Source: Phaeobacter porticola
GTDB taxonomy: Bacteria; Pseudomonadota; Alphaproteobacteria; Rhodobacterales; Rhodobacteraceae
Assembly (NCBI RefSeq): GCF_001888185.1
Contig: NZ_CP016364.1
Location: 2,232,001-2,296,000, forward strand
DNA length: 64,000 nucleotides
Direction: 5' to 3'
Made by a program: the position numbers and the translations under genes. This document shows positions 55,412-64,000 of this stretch, one piece after another. A model generated the notes under the pieces. The model worked only from the letters and a program-made list of their open reading frames with translations, did no database searches and was not told the DNA's origin. Position 1 is the first letter of the stretch, and every line of letters starts with the position of its first letter.

Positions 55412-56602
55412 TTATGATTCTGCCGCAGACAGCGCCTGGGTCAGATCCGCAATCAGATCCTCGGCATCCTCCAACCCGACGGAGAAACGCACCAGACCGG
55501 GCGTAATGCCCAACTCGTCCTTCAGGGCCTCTGACAGACGTTGATGGGTGGTGGTCGCCGGATGGGTGGCGATAGATTTCGCATCGCCGAGATTGTTGGA
55601 AATCACCGGAATGGTCAGCGCGTTCAGGAAGCGAAAGGCTGCATCCTTGCCGCCCTTCAGATCCAGCGAGAGCACAGTGCCGCCTTTGCCGCCCAGTTGC
55701 CGCTGCACCAGCGCGTGCTGGGCATGATCTTCCAGACCCGGGTACATCAGCCGACTGAGCGCCGGATGACCGCTCAGCGCCTGCGCCAGTTCCAGCGCGG
55801 TCTCCGCCTGGGCATTTACCCGCAGGGAAATCGTCTCCAGCCCCTTTAGCAGGGTCCAGGCGCTGAATGGGCTGAGGCTGCCGCCGGTGTGTTTCATGTA
55901 GGGTTCGACGGTGCCTCGGATGAAGTCACGCGTACCCAGAATGACACCGCCCAAGACCCGGCCCTGCCCGTCGATATGTTTGGTCGCAGAGTATATCACC
56001 ACATCCGCGCCCTGTTCTATCGCGTTGGAGAAAACCGGTGTCGAGAACACATTGTCCACCACCACAGTGGCGCCGACCGCATGGGCCAGCTCTGCCACGG
56101 CAGCAATATCGATCACTTCCAACGTCGGATTGGACATGGATTCGAAAAACACCGCCTTGGTGTCCGACCGCAGCGCCGCCCGCCAAGCGTCAAGATCGGT
56201 GCCGTCAACAAATGTTACTTCAACCCCATAGCGGGTCAGGATATTCTCAAGGATATAGAGACAGGAGCCAAACAGCGCCTTGGCCGAAACCACATGGTCA
56301 CCCGCCTTCAGCATCGAAGTAAGCGCGCCGTTGACCGCCGCCATGCCCGATGCGGTGGCAAAGGCATCTTCCGCCCCCTCCAGCGCGGCAATACGCTCTT
56401 CGAACATGGCCACCGTTGGGTTGCCGTAGCGGGCATAGATGAATTCATCCGGGCCGGTCTCGATGAACCGGGCCTCGGCCTGTTCGGCAGTGTCATAGAC
56501 AAAACCCTGGGTCAGGTAGATCGCTTCGCTGACCTCATTGTACTGGCTGCGCCGGGTGCCGCTATGGACCAGTTTGGTGCGCTTGTTCCAGGTCTCGCTC
56601 AT
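55412..56602 (-). CDS. metZ: O-succinylhomoserine sulfhydrylase
   Basis: 396 residues of the Cys/Met-metabolism PLP family. The PLP lysine lies in VIYSATKHIDGQGRVLGG; SGMAAVNGAL and VVVDNVFSTPVF are typical MetZ. It forms homocysteine from O-succinylhomoserine and sulfide. The ATG at 56602 follows AGGAG by 7 bases. Expression is expected to be shut off by S-adenosylmethionine through the SAM-II element and terminator directly upstream. Confidence 0.93.
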   Translation of the reverse strand: MSETWNKRTKLVHSGTRRSQYNEVSEAIYLTQGFVYDTAEQAEARFIETGPDEFIYARYGNPTVAMFEERIAALEGAEDAFATASGMAAVNGALTSMLKAGDHVVSAKALFGSCLYILENILTRYGVEVTFVDGTDLDAWRAALRSDTKAVFFESMSNPTLEVIDIAAVAELAHAVGATVVVDNVFSTPVFSNAIEQGADVVIYSATKHIDGQGRVLGGVILGTRDFIRGTVEPYMKHTGGSLSPFSAWTLLKGLETISLRVNAQAETALELAQALSGHPALSRLMYPGLEDHAQHALVQRQLGGKGGTVLSLDLKGGKDAAFRFLNALTIPVISNNLGDAKSIATHPATTTHQRLSEALKDELGITPGLVRFSVGLEDAEDLIADLTQALSAAES

Positions 56603-56631
56603 CTCATGTCTCCTTGCGCGTATTGCGCATT

Positions 56632-56664
56632 AAAAAACCCCCGTTCGGCCAAGCGAAAGGGGGT
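56632..56664 (-). terminator. Riboswitch-linked terminator before metZ
   Basis: On the minus strand ACCCCC(TT)...GGGGG(T): GACCCCCTTTCGCTTGGCC and GAACGGGGGTTTTTT form a hairpin followed by six T. It sits between the SAM-II aptamer and the metZ ribosome site, so it can stop transcription when SAM is bound. Confidence 0.85.
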
Positions 56665-56677
56665 CCTTCACATCCTG

Positions 56678-56736
56678 ACCTCTTTAGCGGGATTGTTTTA
56701 CGTGGCCCGCAATCCGGTAACAAATCGCCACGATAT
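56678..56736 (-). promoter_or_regulatory. SAM-II riboswitch
   Basis: The minus strand contains the SAM-II core: CGTGGCGATTTG, then GGGCCACGTAAAAC, then CCGCTAAAGAGG. CGTGG pairs with CCACG, and the downstream GCTAAAG segment forms the pseudoknot with the loop. SAM-II elements in alphaproteobacteria control metA, metX and metZ. Its place 76 bases before metZ, followed by a terminator, is canonical. Confidence 0.9.
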
Positions 56737-56744
56737 ATATGTCT

Positions 56745-56773
56745 CGGATACGCCCAAACCGCCTTTCGGTCAA
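56745..56773 (-). promoter_or_regulatory. metZ promoter
   Basis: On the minus strand TTGACC and TATCCG are separated by 17 bases, a good sigma-70 type match. The -10 ends about 9 bases before the riboswitch, so the transcript would begin right at the aptamer. Confidence 0.65.
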
Positions 56774-56900
56774 GACCACAGCACCCCAGGAACGCGGTTG
56801 GCGTTCGCTTTCACATCACGTCCGCGTGCGCAGTTATCAAAGGCGACAGCATGCTTGCGACATGCGACATCGGTGGTCCGCATGGGGCGCAGGCCGCCGC

Positions 56901-57515
56901 TCACTCGGCGTCGTCAACCTCGGCATCCGGCAGCGCATAGGCCTGAAACACCCGCGCCTGCGTCATGAAGAAGGCAAACATCGCCAGCGACAGGCCAAAG
57001 GTTTTGAAGTAGACCCAAGTGTCGGTGCTCTGAGTACGCCAAATCAGCTCGTTCGCGACTGCCAGCGCAAAGAAGAATACGCAGAGCCTGCGAGTCAGGA
57101 TCATCCAACCTGCGTCCTGCAACGGCATAAGCTCTTCAATCATCAGCTTGAGATAGCTCTGCCCCTTTAGCAGACCAACCCCCAGCGCACTGCCAAGCGT
57201 CACATAGAGGATTGTCGGCTTCATCTTGAAAAACCGCTCATCATTGAACCAAACCGACAGTCCGCCGAACAGGATCACGATCACCAGCGTGCCGATCTGC
57301 ATCTTGGAGATATGGCCAGTGAGCCGCCACAGAGCCAGGCTGGACAGCACCATCAGCGGAATGAACGCGGCCGTCACAACAATAAAGCCTTTGTATTCCT
57401 GCCCGCCGATCATCAACAACTCATCGCGCAGCCGCAGATACCCGACGAAGAACAGCACCAAGGGGCCAAATTCCAGCACCATCTTGAGGGTTGGGTTGAT
57501 CGGTTGTCCCGCCAT
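56901..57515 (-). CDS. yciB: Intracellular septation protein A-family membrane protein
   Basis: 204 residues with about five helices. LKMVLEFGPLVLFFVGYL and IGTLVIVILFGGLSVWFNDE are diagnostic of the YciB/IspZ family, as is the C-terminal region NELIWRTQSTDTWVYFKTFG. It is an inner-membrane protein linked to envelope and septum formation. It is co-directional with the DMT gene and ftsY, a common order in Rhodobacteraceae. Confidence 0.9.
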   Translation of the reverse strand: MAGQPINPTLKMVLEFGPLVLFFVGYLRLRDELLMIGGQEYKGFIVVTAAFIPLMVLSSLALWRLTGHISKMQIGTLVIVILFGGLSVWFNDERFFKMKPTILYVTLGSALGVGLLKGQSYLKLMIEELMPLQDAGWMILTRRLCVFFFALAVANELIWRTQSTDTWVYFKTFGLSLAMFAFFMTQARVFQAYALPDAEVDDAE

Positions 57516-57583
57516 TTCTAATCCTGCCGTTCCTGTCTGTTGCCAGCGGTTCCCGCCAGCGCCTGTTGCGCGAAATCTGCGAC

Positions 57584-58486
57584 CTAGCCGCCGATCTCCA
57601 CTATCACGGCCCCCAGCGCGATCAAAGCCATCAGCGCAATCCGGCGTGGACCAACCGTTTCCTTTAGCACCAGCCAGCCGATCAGGGCGGCAAAGACGGT
57701 CGAGGTTTCGCGCAGCACCGCCGCCTCGCCCACCTTGTCCAGCCGGGTGGCAAGCATCACGGCACCAAAGGAGCCAAAGGCGATCACACCGCCGAGCAGA
57801 CCCTTCGCCATCAAAGGCCCGGGGTCAGGGCGCGGCGTCATCGTCCGCCAGCGCATATAGGCATAAGGCGGCATCGCCAGCCCGTCGATGAAGAAGAACC
57901 ACGCAAGAAAAGTAAAAGGATCCGCGGTCGCCCGTATGCCATAGGCATCATAGGTGGTGTAGAGAGCCACCAATACGCCGGTGGCCACCGCCAGCGCCAA
58001 CGCGCTGCCAAGAGTGTCGCGATTGTGGGTCAGGTTGCGAAAGTTATAGAGCGCCAGACCAAAGATACCTGCCAGCAAAACTGCAACTCCAAACCACTGC
58101 ACGGGCAAGAACCGCTCGTCAAACAGCACAGTGGCGCCAATCACCGTGAACAAGGGCCCGGTGCCGCGCACCACCGGATAGACCACAGTATAGCTGCCCT
58201 TACTGTAGGCCAGCCCCTGAAGAATTTTGTAAACCACATGGATCAACCAGACGGCAGCAAAGATTGGCCACATGTGCGGTTCCGGCCAGGGCACGACGAA
58301 CAACGCCAGTGGCATCGCCATCATCCCGTAGGAAAAATCAATTGCCCCGCGCGACAGCCAAGGGTCATATCGCCCCTTCTGCAAGGCGCCAAACACCGCG
58401 TGCAGCACCGCCGCCAGCACTGCCAGCACCAACGCGGCATGATGCCCCGCCTCCGTGCCTTCCAATGAGATCAGCCAATCGCTCAC
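57584..58486 (-). CDS. EamA/DMT-superfamily transporter
   Basis: Starts with GTG at 58486; 300 residues with about ten hydrophobic helices in two EamA repeats. GSYTVVYPVVRGTGPLFTVI (first repeat) and AAVLRETSTVFAALIGWLVL (second) are typical. It probably exports a metabolite; the substrate is unknown. It is separated from yciB by 68 bases. Confidence 0.85.
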   Translation of the reverse strand: MSDWLISLEGTEAGHHAALVLAVLAAVLHAVFGALQKGRYDPWLSRGAIDFSYGMMAMPLALFVVPWPEPHMWPIFAAVWLIHVVYKILQGLAYSKGSYTVVYPVVRGTGPLFTVIGATVLFDERFLPVQWFGVAVLLAGIFGLALYNFRNLTHNRDTLGSALALAVATGVLVALYTTYDAYGIRATADPFTFLAWFFFIDGLAMPPYAYMRWRTMTPRPDPGPLMAKGLLGGVIAFGSFGAVMLATRLDKVGEAAVLRETSTVFAALIGWLVLKETVGPRRIALMALIALGAVIVEIGG

Positions 58487-58799
58487 ACAAATAACCTTTG
58501 TACAATGACGAAAGGCCGGGGGGCGCCCCTGAACCCCCGAGGGTTATGCGTAAGATATTGCCTCTATTTTCTTCTCTGACAGAATGCAAGCCGTCGGTTT
58601 CTCTGGACGGCCATCCGGGAGCTGGTGGCGGGCGGGCCTCCCCGAGGGATCACCCAATCTGCGGTCGCAAGATATCTTTCTACCTGTCAGATCTGCCCGG
58701 CCATCCAAACGGTAGAAGGGCCTTCGCTGCGTAATGCGTGAGCTGGCAAGACACGGAACAAGCTGCCCTTCGTAATCTTCAGCTAAATGACTGGTTTCA
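58487..58799. other. Intergenic, no recognised gene
   Basis: About 310 bases between the DMT gene and the HxlR gene, both on the minus strand. Several GC-rich inverted patches occur (for example GGGGGCGCCCC near 58519) but no terminator with a T tract or coding sequence. Confidence 0.4.
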
Positions 58800-59342
58800 C
58801 TAGATGAAAGTAACCGCAGACCCCGTGACTTCACTTATGATACTGCCAGTGCTCACTGCTGAGTATCGAGACCGAGGCGGTCGCGTAAGTTCGTCAATTT
58901 GACGGCACACCCAATTTCTCGCTTCCAAAGTTTTTAACGACTGCGACAAGGCGCGATCCGTTATCGGTGCAAGGTCTCGTTTGATCTCTATAAAGTGGCG
59001 CGGGGTGTGAAGTGATGCCAAAACGGGAAGCGTCCACGAACGACGAAGCAGGCCTTGATCTTCTTCTTTCGAAACGCGGTTGATTTGGCTGGCGAGTTTG
59101 GCGGCAGATATTCCCATTTGGGTAAGCCGGAACTCTGGACGCAATGGATGGCCATGGCCAGGGTTTCGTTCGACCAATCCTATTGTGATCAGATGATCCA
59201 TACTTTGTACGAAAGCGGTCCTGCCAGCACCGGTTGCGGCCAGCAGTGAGGCTTGCCGACCTGGAATGCCAGCGTGAAGATGCGCAAGGATTGGTAAAGC
59301 CCAAGCTCTTGAAGTGATGTTGACAAACAAACCAATGTACAT
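58800..59342 (-). CDS. HxlR-type regulator with two winged-helix domains
   Basis: 180 residues. Two similar winged-helix units are seen: the first with SRAWALPILAHLHAGIPGR (about 11-29), the second RRSWTLPVLASLHTPRHFIE (about 100-119), which corresponds to the HxlR motif (W..P.L..L). The duplication within one chain makes a pseudo-dimer. The ATG at 59342 lies next to the palindrome 59346-59360, which probably mediates autoregulation and control of the divergent VOC gene. Confidence 0.75.
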   Translation of the reverse strand: MYIGLFVNITSRAWALPILAHLHAGIPGRQASLLAATGAGRTAFVQSMDHLITIGLVERNPGHGHPLRPEFRLTQMGISAAKLASQINRVSKEEDQGLLRRSWTLPVLASLHTPRHFIEIKRDLAPITDRALSQSLKTLEARNWVCRQIDELTRPPRSRYSAVSTGSIISEVTGSAVTFI

Positions 59343-59345
59343 AAA

Positions 59346-59360
59346 GTATAGTTACTATAC
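59346..59360. promoter_or_regulatory. Palindromic operator between HxlR and VOC genes
   Basis: GTATAG-TTA-CTATAC is a perfect palindrome in the 39-base gap between the divergent starts, with a further TGTACAT immediately left. HxlR proteins bind GTA...TAC-type palindromes, so this is the likely operator. Confidence 0.6.
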
Positions 59361-59381
59361 ATTGAAATATAAGGGAAGCCT

Positions 59382-59753
59382 ATGTCACTCATTTCAGTAG
59401 ATAAAACGATTACCATTGCGATGTCGGTGAAAGATCGGCACGCCAGCGCGAAGTGGTACCAACGCATGTTAGGTTTTGCGCTGCTTTACCATGCTGATGA
59501 GGCAGGATGGTCCGAGATGCAGACAAACACACCCGGTGTTGCAATCGGTTTTGGTGAACATACCAAACCCGTGCCGGGAAATTGTGTTCCCGTTTTTGGG
59601 ATCGCCGATTTGGATACTGCAAGGCAAAAGCTGGAACAGGCCGAAGTAAAGTTCGATGGTGACACTGACATTGTCGAAGGCATGGTCAAAACCGCAACAT
59701 TTTACGATCCAGACGGCAATGCGCTGATGCTTGCTGAGGATTTGACTGGCTAG
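59382..59753 (+). CDS. VOC (glyoxalase/bleomycin-resistance) family protein
   Basis: 123 residues with the two beta-alpha-beta-beta-beta modules of the fold. TIAMSVKDRHASAKWYQRML opens the first, and VFGIADLDTARQKLEQAEV with ATFYDPDGNALMLAED closes the second. Metal ligands are not clearly complete (no His in the first strand), so it may bind rather than convert a ligand. It is probably induced by whatever the divergent regulator senses. Confidence 0.85.
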   Translation: MSLISVDKTITIAMSVKDRHASAKWYQRMLGFALLYHADEAGWSEMQTNTPGVAIGFGEHTKPVPGNCVPVFGIADLDTARQKLEQAEVKFDGDTDIVEGMVKTATFYDPDGNALMLAEDLTG

Positions 59754-59835
59754 GCCGCATAATGCGCGGATTGATTGTCGCTGCTACGTCTCATGTGCTT
59801 ATGGCCAGGCTGCAGTTACCGAACCTTTCAGGGAG

Positions 59836-60085
59836 GTCACCATTGCAGTTCCCGTGATGTCCATTGACGATGCGGAACCTTGGTATTTCAATTTATTTGG
59901 CTCGGGTGTTGAGGTTTTTCACCCGGTTCCTGGCGTTGTAGAGTTGTTTCAAATCTATGAAGCCGGCGAACAGCAAGCAGCTGGAAACATCGTGCGGTTT
60001 TTTAGTCGGTGACATCGAAGAAACTCAGCGCGCAGGATCCGATGCATTTGACGCTCGCAGCCTGATTTTGCCACGCGCGGCATGA
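59836..60085 (+). pseudogene. Broken second VOC-family gene
   Basis: Readable segments are VTIAVPVMSIDDAEPWYFNL, FGSGVEVFHPVPGVVELFQI and YEAGEQQAAGNIVRF, then in another frame FLVGDIEETQRAGSDAFDAR. A single-base shift near 60000 and loss of the C-terminus make it inactive. It follows the intact VOC gene and might be its degraded operon partner. Confidence 0.65.
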
Positions 60086-60234
60086 CGGGCCGCTTTGATG
60101 AATCCGCAAGGGCATTGAGCAGTCCAATACTTAAGGTCTCCACGGGCAATGCCCTTGCTACCGCAGCATGAAAGTGTTGACCGGACTCACACGTTAAATA
60201 TCTTCAGCCAGAAGGCGCCATCATAGATTGGGGA

Positions 60235-61431
60235 TCAGGATTTCTCCAGACCGGTCAGCGCGGCGGCGAATTCGTCGGGATCGAAGGGAGCCAGATCGTC
60301 GATCTGCTCACCTACGCCAATGGCATGGATTGGCAGGCCAAAGCGGTCTGCCAGCGCCACCAGAACACCCCCTTTGGCAGTGCCGTCCAGTTTGGTCATC
60401 ACCAACCCCGACACATCAGCCAGTTTCTGGAAGGTATCGACCTGATTCAGCGCGTTTTGTCCGGTGGTGGCATCCAGAACCAAGAGCGTATTATGCGGCG
60501 CGCTGGGGTCTTTTTTCTGGATCACCCGCACGATTTTTGCCAGTTCTTCCATCAGATCCGCGCGATTTTGCAGACGCCCTGCGGTGTCGATCATCAACAG
60601 ATCTGCGCCGTCCTCCTGGGCACGCGTCATCGCATCAAAGGCCAGGCTAGCCGGGTCAGACCCCTCGGGCGCGGTCAGCACCGGCACCCCTGCACGGTCC
60701 CCCCAGACCTGTAGCTGTTCAACGGCGGCCGCACGAAAGGTGTCGCCCGCCGCGATCACAACCTTCTTGCCTGCCGCCTTGAACTGACTGGCCAATTTGC
60801 CGATAGTCGTGGTCTTGCCAGATCCGTTGACGCCAACCACCAGCACCACTTGCGGACGTTTCTCATAGATCGGCATCGGGCGTGCGACAGGTTCCATGAT
60901 CCGGGCCACCTCGGCGGCCAGAAGTTCCTTGATCTCGCGGGTAGAAAGACGTTTTCCAAAACGCCCCTCCGCCATATTGGCGGTGACGCGCAACGCGGTG
61001 TTCACGCCCATATCGGCACCAACCAACAGATCCTCCAGCTGTTCCAGCATCTCGTCATCCAAGGCCCGACGTGGTTCATCAACCTTGCCGCGCCCGATCA
61101 AACGCCCAAGGAGTCCGGGCGATGCGGGGGCCGGAGCAGGCTCTGCCGCGGCGACGGGCTTCAGAGCAGGTTTGGCGATGGGTTGGGCCGGGCTGGTGGA
61201 GGGGGTCGGCGCCTCTTTGGCTTGTTCGGCAGGCTGTGTGATCGGCGTGTCAGCAGGCGCATCGTTTGGCGCGGATTCTGGTGTCGGCGTGGGTTCGGGG
61301 GCCAGATCCGGCGTGAGTTCAGGCTCTGCCGCGGCTGTCGCAGCGGCCTCCTCGACGATGGCATCCAGCCCTTCCTCAAGCTTTGTTGACGACTTGAACA
61401 GCCGATCCTTCAGTTTTGAGAAAAACGCCAT
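60235..61431 (-). CDS. ftsY: Signal recognition particle receptor FtsY
   Basis: 398 residues. An acidic/proline-rich A region (about 20-95) precedes the NG domain. GTPase motifs: GVNGSGKTTTIGKLA (G1), AGDTFRAAA (G2), LLMIDTAGRLQNRADL (G3), TKLDGTAKGGVLVAL (G4) and GVGEQIDDLAPFD (G5). It docks ribosome-SRP complexes at the membrane. Confidence 0.96.
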   Translation of the reverse strand: MAFFSKLKDRLFKSSTKLEEGLDAIVEEAAATAAAEPELTPDLAPEPTPTPESAPNDAPADTPITQPAEQAKEAPTPSTSPAQPIAKPALKPVAAAEPAPAPASPGLLGRLIGRGKVDEPRRALDDEMLEQLEDLLVGADMGVNTALRVTANMAEGRFGKRLSTREIKELLAAEVARIMEPVARPMPIYEKRPQVVLVVGVNGSGKTTTIGKLASQFKAAGKKVVIAAGDTFRAAAVEQLQVWGDRAGVPVLTAPEGSDPASLAFDAMTRAQEDGADLLMIDTAGRLQNRADLMEELAKIVRVIQKKDPSAPHNTLLVLDATTGQNALNQVDTFQKLADVSGLVMTKLDGTAKGGVLVALADRFGLPIHAIGVGEQIDDLAPFDPDEFAAALTGLEKS

Positions 61432-61536
61432 CTCGGCCTCCGCATACAGGTTCTTCGCGAGTTATCACGCGGACACCTAATGCGGTTTTACGGCAAGTGC
61501 AAAGCACCTGACGTGCGGATTCCCTGAGAACAGCGC

Positions 61537-62220
61537 TCAGCCTCCGTAAAATGCCAGCAAAAACCCCACCTGTGCCCCCCAATAGAGCGGCCAAACCACA
61601 TATGGTGTAATCCGGCGTGCGGGATGGTCCTGATCCAGCACAAAGGTTTCAAATGCGAGCACTATGTCCGAGGCCATAAACGCAATCGCCGCAGGCAGAA
61701 CCAGCGCCAGCCCCACAACAGCGCCCCCCAATGGCAAAGTCAGTGCCGCCAGCCCCATGCCGATGATAATCGGCACATAGGCCAGCATCGGCGTCTTAAG
61801 CGCACCTGCACGCGGTGCCAGCAGCCGAACCATCGCCAGACCGGCCAACACCAGCACCGCCACCCCAAAGATCTGCGGCATCTGCGTTAGCCGCGCAACG
61901 TCGCTCAGGTTCTGACCAAGAAACAGCCAAATATAGACCAGATGCCCCGCAGCAAAGGCACCGACCCCCCCCATGAACGCGCCCTCTCCATCGCGCGAGA
62001 GACAGAAATCCCCCACCGCACAAAGGCCAAGCGCCACGACCAGCAGCACTGGCCCACCACCCAGCCAGGCAACAATCGCCAAAAGAAACACCGCTCCGGT
62101 CTTGGTCACGCTGCGCAGTGGGCCGGGCGCACGCGCGGTCAATCCAAGATAAACCAGTGCAAACAGAGCCGCGATCAGGATCAAGATATCCCCGAATGGG
62201 CTGCCACCAATATCAATCAT
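61537..62220 (-). CDS. YhhN-family membrane protein (lysoplasmalogenase-like)
   Basis: 227 residues from the ATG at 62220, eight predicted helices. VALGLCAVGDFCLSRDGEG and IAFMASDIVLAFETF carry the two conserved Asp pairs of the YhhN/TMEM86 family, which hydrolyses vinyl-ether lysolipids in animals. The C-terminus ITPYVVWPLYWGAQVGFLL is also typical. Bacterial function is not firmly known. Confidence 0.85.
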   Translation of the reverse strand: MIDIGGSPFGDILILIAALFALVYLGLTARAPGPLRSVTKTGAVFLLAIVAWLGGGPVLLVVALGLCAVGDFCLSRDGEGAFMGGVGAFAAGHLVYIWLFLGQNLSDVARLTQMPQIFGVAVLVLAGLAMVRLLAPRAGALKTPMLAYVPIIIGMGLAALTLPLGGAVVGLALVLPAAIAFMASDIVLAFETFVLDQDHPARRITPYVVWPLYWGAQVGFLLAFYGG

Positions 62221-62309
62221 GCTGCTCTCTCCCCCGCATAGGGCGCTGGTCTGTGCCAGGTCCCATGCGCAGTGTTGCCCGCACGCGCCTGCGTGGTCAA
62301 AGGTGACGC

Positions 62310-62349
62310 CGCGAGAGGCAGAGCAACAGCGCGAGAGGCAGAGCAACAG
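62310..62349 (+). repeat. Tandem duplication of 20 bases
   Basis: CGCGAGAGGCAGAGCAACAG occurs twice in direct succession in the gap between the YhhN gene and the small secreted protein gene. Confidence 0.85.
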
Positions 62350-62445
62350 ACTGCCACGTGCCCGCCGCTTTGCGGTCCGTTGTCGGCACCGCAGTCACAC
62401 TCGGAAACATTGGTCACAGCCGCGCTGCTCTGGCACAATTGGCAT

Positions 62446-62844
62446 ATGCAGATTTTTGGGTCGATTCTTATTGTGGTCCTATCCGGTGGTCTGGTCCAGG
62501 CCGGGGCGCCGCTTACGGCAGATCAGTTTGATCGCTACACGCAGGGGCGCACGCTATTTTATGGCTTTGACGGGGTGCCCTACGGGGTGGAGCGCTACCT
62601 GCCGGGCCGCCGGGTGATCTGGTCGTTTCTGGACGGGCAATGCCAGGATGGCGAATGGTACCCTCAGGCCGATCAGATCTGCTTTGTCTATGATGAGATC
62701 GGCACGCCACAATGCTGGCAGTTTTCCGTAGGAGACAGCGGGTTGATTGCCCAGTTTGACGGAGACCCCGAGGCAACTGAACTGTATGAGGCCGAAGAAC
62801 TGGGCGAAGAGATGCTCTGCCTTGGTCCGAAAATTGGTGTCTGA
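62446..62844 (+). CDS. Small secreted protein, unknown function
   Basis: 132 residues from the ATG at 62446. A signal peptide (MQIFGSILIVVLSGGLVQA) precedes an acidic mature part with YLPGRRVIWSFLDGQCQDGE, WYPQADQICFVYD and PQCWQFSV. The paired cysteines would form disulfides in the periplasm. Similar proteins occur in Rhodobacteraceae, but I know no function. An earlier in-frame ATG at 62272 is unlikely, since the region before 62446 has repeats and no signal sequence. Confidence 0.75.
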   Translation: MQIFGSILIVVLSGGLVQAGAPLTADQFDRYTQGRTLFYGFDGVPYGVERYLPGRRVIWSFLDGQCQDGEWYPQADQICFVYDEIGTPQCWQFSVGDSGLIAQFDGDPEATELYEAEELGEEMLCLGPKIGV

Positions 62845-62915
62845 ACGGATAAACTGGACAGGGCCAGATCTGCTATAGGATCGGCCCTATCTGCCACCTG
62901 TCCGCAGCTTCGGTA

Positions 62916-64000
62916 TTAGAACAGAGATCCCTGATCGTCGGCACTTGGCTTTGCGTTATCTGGCGTGTTTTCCTGCGGCTTTGCCGCCTGTGCCTTGCGT
63001 CTGGGCCGCGCGTCAGCACCTGCATCCATTGGGGTGACATCAATCTTTGCATCGGCAAATTCAATTTGCAGGTGGCTTTGCGATGCCGCATCAGCGGCGC
63101 AGGTAATCACCCCGTCCGCACCATGGACCACCGCATAGCCACGATCCAAAGTCGCCTTGTAGCTGAGAATCTCAAGCTGACGGCCACTGGACTCAAGCGA
63201 TTTTCGATAGCGGTCCAACCGTTGTGTCTGTCCGTTGTCCAACCGTTGCGCCAATTGCGCCAGCCGATCCTGCTGCCTAGCAAGCCCTTGTTGTATGGGG
63301 CGAATGTTCAGACGCGATGACAAGTTGCGCAGCTGGTCGCCGCGTGCCTGTACCAATTGTCGCAGAGTCGCCGGGCGCAGACTGGCGGCGGTTTCGCTCA
63401 GCCGCAGACGACGGCGATCGACACCCCGGATCAGCGCATCCGGCAGCCGGTCGGCAATCCGGTCCAATCGTTGCCGCGGGGTCTCTAGCAATGTGTCAGG
63501 CCGTGGCAGCGCGCGCGACAGATCATTCAACCGTTGGCGACGCATCTGTACGGCCTGCCCTGCCGAGCGCACCAACCGTGCCCCCTGCCCCTCGGTCCAG
63601 CCCAGCAGCTCCAGCCGCACAGGTACCGCCAGTTCTGCCGCCGCCGTAGGGGTCGGCGCGCGCCGGTCAGAGACGAAATCAATCAACGTGGTATCCGTTT
63701 CATGTCCCACTGCCGAGATCAGCGGAATGTCCGAAGCCGCCACAGCGCGGGCCACGATTTCCTCATTGAACCCCCAGAGATCCTCAATCGAGCCACCGCC
63801 ACGGGCGACGATGATCAGATCAGGGCGCGGCAGCGCACCGCCCGGCGTCAGCGCATTAAAGCCGTTGATGGCGCGGGACACCTCGGCCGCAGAGCTTTGC
63901 CCCTGAACCGCGACCGGCCAGACCAGAACCTTGCGCGGGAAGCGGTCGCGCAGACGATGCAGAATATCGCGGATCACCGCCCCTGAGGGCGAGGTCACGA
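62916..64000 (-). CDS. xseA: Exodeoxyribonuclease VII large subunit (5' part outside window)
   Basis: The visible 361 residues lack the N-terminal OB fold; the gene runs off the right edge. The catalytic region reads [29 protein letters not shown] (GGGS motif) and [21 protein letters not shown] long arginine- and leucine-rich coiled-coil (about 150-290) and an acidic tail follow, ending DDQGSLF. XseA with XseB degrades single-stranded DNA in repair. Confidence 0.93.
   Translation of the reverse strand, partial: VTSPSGAVIRDILHRLRDRFPRKVLVWPVAVQGQSSAAEVSRAINGFNALTPGGALPRPDLIIVARGGGSIEDLWGFNEEIVARAVAASDIPLISAVGHETDTTLIDFVSDRRAPTPTAAAELAVPVRLELLGWTEGQGARLVRSAGQAVQMRRQRLNDLSRALPRPDTLLETPRQRLDRIADRLPDALIRGVDRRRLRLSETAASLRPATLRQLVQARGDQLRNLSSRLNIRPIQQGLARQQDRLAQLAQRLDNGQTQRLDRYRKSLESSGRQLEILSYKATLDRGYAVVHGADGVITCAADAASQSHLQIEFADAKIDVTPMDAGADARPRRKAQAAKPQENTPDNAKPSADDQGSLF

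Overview
The window is chromosomal DNA from an alphaproteobacterium, most probably a Rhodobacteraceae member of the Roseobacter group. This rests on gene content: a TAXI-type TRAP transporter with a fused 12TM permease and DUF1850 gene, a YARHG/DUF4453-type secreted protein, an aerobic 2-aminobenzoyl-CoA gene cluster, a SAM-II riboswitch ahead of metZ, the lysC-ptsP pair and folE2. Coding density is high, and most housekeeping genes from 44 kb onward lie on the minus strand.

Layout. 1-3.0 kb: cytochrome b561-like protein, zinc-ribbon membrane protein, nitroreductase, dtd. 3.4-8.6 kb: a five-protein-function peptide-type ABC importer with a fused double ATPase, ending in two tandem hairpins, then a phosphodiesterase-like gene. 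9.6-15.1 kb: YARHG protein, HSL-type esterase, long acyl-CoA synthetase, half-size ABC exporter. 15.1-18.4 kb: a decayed region with a broken SRAP (YedK/HMCES) gene, an IS3-family element and the 3' part of a type II cas9. The IS3 element carries six short palindromic insertions. 18.4-25.2 kb: a TRAP-TAXI operon divergent from hutG-hutF-iclR. 25.2-26.3 kb: remnants of a methyltransferase and an IS66 transposase next to tRNA-Gly(TCC). 27.3-31.6 kb: LuxR-type regulator, FIST protein and hybrid kinase, the same combination as the NosP/NahK nitric-oxide module. 32.7-39.7 kb: an island beside tRNA-Cys with a tyrosine integrase, an RND pump fragment, an ApeA-like HEPN gene (a candidate anti-phage gene), IS21 and IS5.

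40.0-47.2 kb holds a compact aromatic operon: 2-aminobenzoyl-CoA monooxygenase/reductase, SDR, MarR regulator, enoyl-CoA hydratase, acyl-CoA dehydrogenase and 2-aminobenzoate-CoA ligase. 47.9-64 kb is core genome: ptsP, lysC, trkH, an Ala/Lys/Pro-rich protein, folE2, riboswitch-controlled metZ, yciB, a DMT transporter, an HxlR/VOC divergent pair, ftsY, a YhhN protein and the 3' part of xseA.

The least ordinary signals are (a) the palindromes of about 41-45 bp inserted serially in one IS3 transposase, with stems that covary between copies; (b) the HEPN protein with a TTG start in the tRNA-Cys island; (c) the dead cas9 joined by an IS to a dead SRAP gene; and (d) a partial histidine-utilisation operon with its own TAXI transporter. 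All family assignments come from reading the translated sequence; no database search was run.
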